Shown here one piece after another: positions 6,004 to 6,041 of a stretch of DNA of 6,041 bases. The notes under the pieces were generated by a model that ran no database searches, was not told the origin of the DNA, and saw nothing but the letters and a program-made list of their open reading frames with translations. Made by a program: the position numbers and the translations under genes. Numbering within the stretch: the first letter of the stretch is position 1; each line of letters begins with the position of its first letter. Location of the stretch: assembly GCA_027023165.1 (NCBI GenBank), contig JALVWX010000173.1:2020-8060 (forward strand), read 5' to 3'. This stretch comes from Thermococcus sp. GTDB lineage: Archaea > Methanobacteriota_B > Thermococci > Thermococcales > Thermococcaceae.

Positions 6004-6011
6004 TCACCTCC
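6004..6011 (-). promoter_or_regulatory. Ribosome binding site of rpl10e
   Basis: GGAGGTGA lies 4 nt before the ATG (7 nt from the GGAGG core) and is the strongest binding site in the window. It fixes the start. The remaining 30 bases to the edge hold only a poor TATA-like GTTTAGGCTTA, too close to the binding site for a normal leader. Confidence 0.8.
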
Positions 6012-6041
6012 AAATGAGCGTAAGCTAAGCCTAAACTCAGA

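Noticed and set aside
5550..6017. 155-codon open frame on the plus strand opposite rpl10e
   Set aside because: It is the antisense shadow of L10e with no ribosome binding site and no recognisable domain.

Overview
This window looks like chromosomal DNA of a hyperthermophilic archaeon of the order Thermococcales, most likely a Thermococcus. The evidence is the archaeal-type ribosomal proteins (uL3, uL4, uL2, uS19, uL22 and the archaeal/eukaryotic form uL16/L10e), their near-Thermococcus wording by eye, GGAGGTGA-type ribosome binding sites, a BRE/TATA promoter, and an archaeal SPOUT methyltransferase heading the ribosomal protein cluster. All genuine intact genes are on the minus strand.

Right edge to left: rpl10e (5451-5999) has a strong ribosome binding site and a T-rich stop signal just downstream. 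It is followed by about 1.2 kb without an intact gene (4230-5450). An archaeal promoter at about 4212-4228 then opens the main operon: SPOUT RNA methyltransferase (3385-4155), L3, L4, L23, L2, S19 and the first 48 codons of L22, which runs off the left edge. Gaps in the operon are 1, 10, 6, 13, 5 and 10 nt, and the ribosome binding site of each gene after the first overlaps or abuts the end of the gene before it. The products are large-subunit proteins around the peptidyl transferase centre and exit tunnel (L3, L4, L2, L22, L23), one small-subunit head protein (S19), and an enzyme that probably modifies rRNA, so the operon couples ribosome building with rRNA modification.

The operon is ordinary. 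The unusual part is the gene-free interval. By eye it holds three diverged inverted-repeat units, each centred on a short GC-rich stem of GACGCCC/GGGCGTC type (centres near 4469, 4761 and 5062, about 300 nt apart). The first is a long imperfect palindrome of roughly 345-375 bp whose arms match over most of their length. The right half of the third resembles the right half of the first, and it stops where a short plus-strand fragment begins that reads like the C-terminus of an archaeal AAA-type ATPase. I read this as a decayed foldback or MITE-like repeat family next to a gene relic, placed between two ribosomal transcription units and ending about 30-60 bp upstream of the operon promoter. I cannot name the repeat family and cannot show that it is functional. 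I found no complete novel protein system, CRISPR array, tRNA or rRNA.
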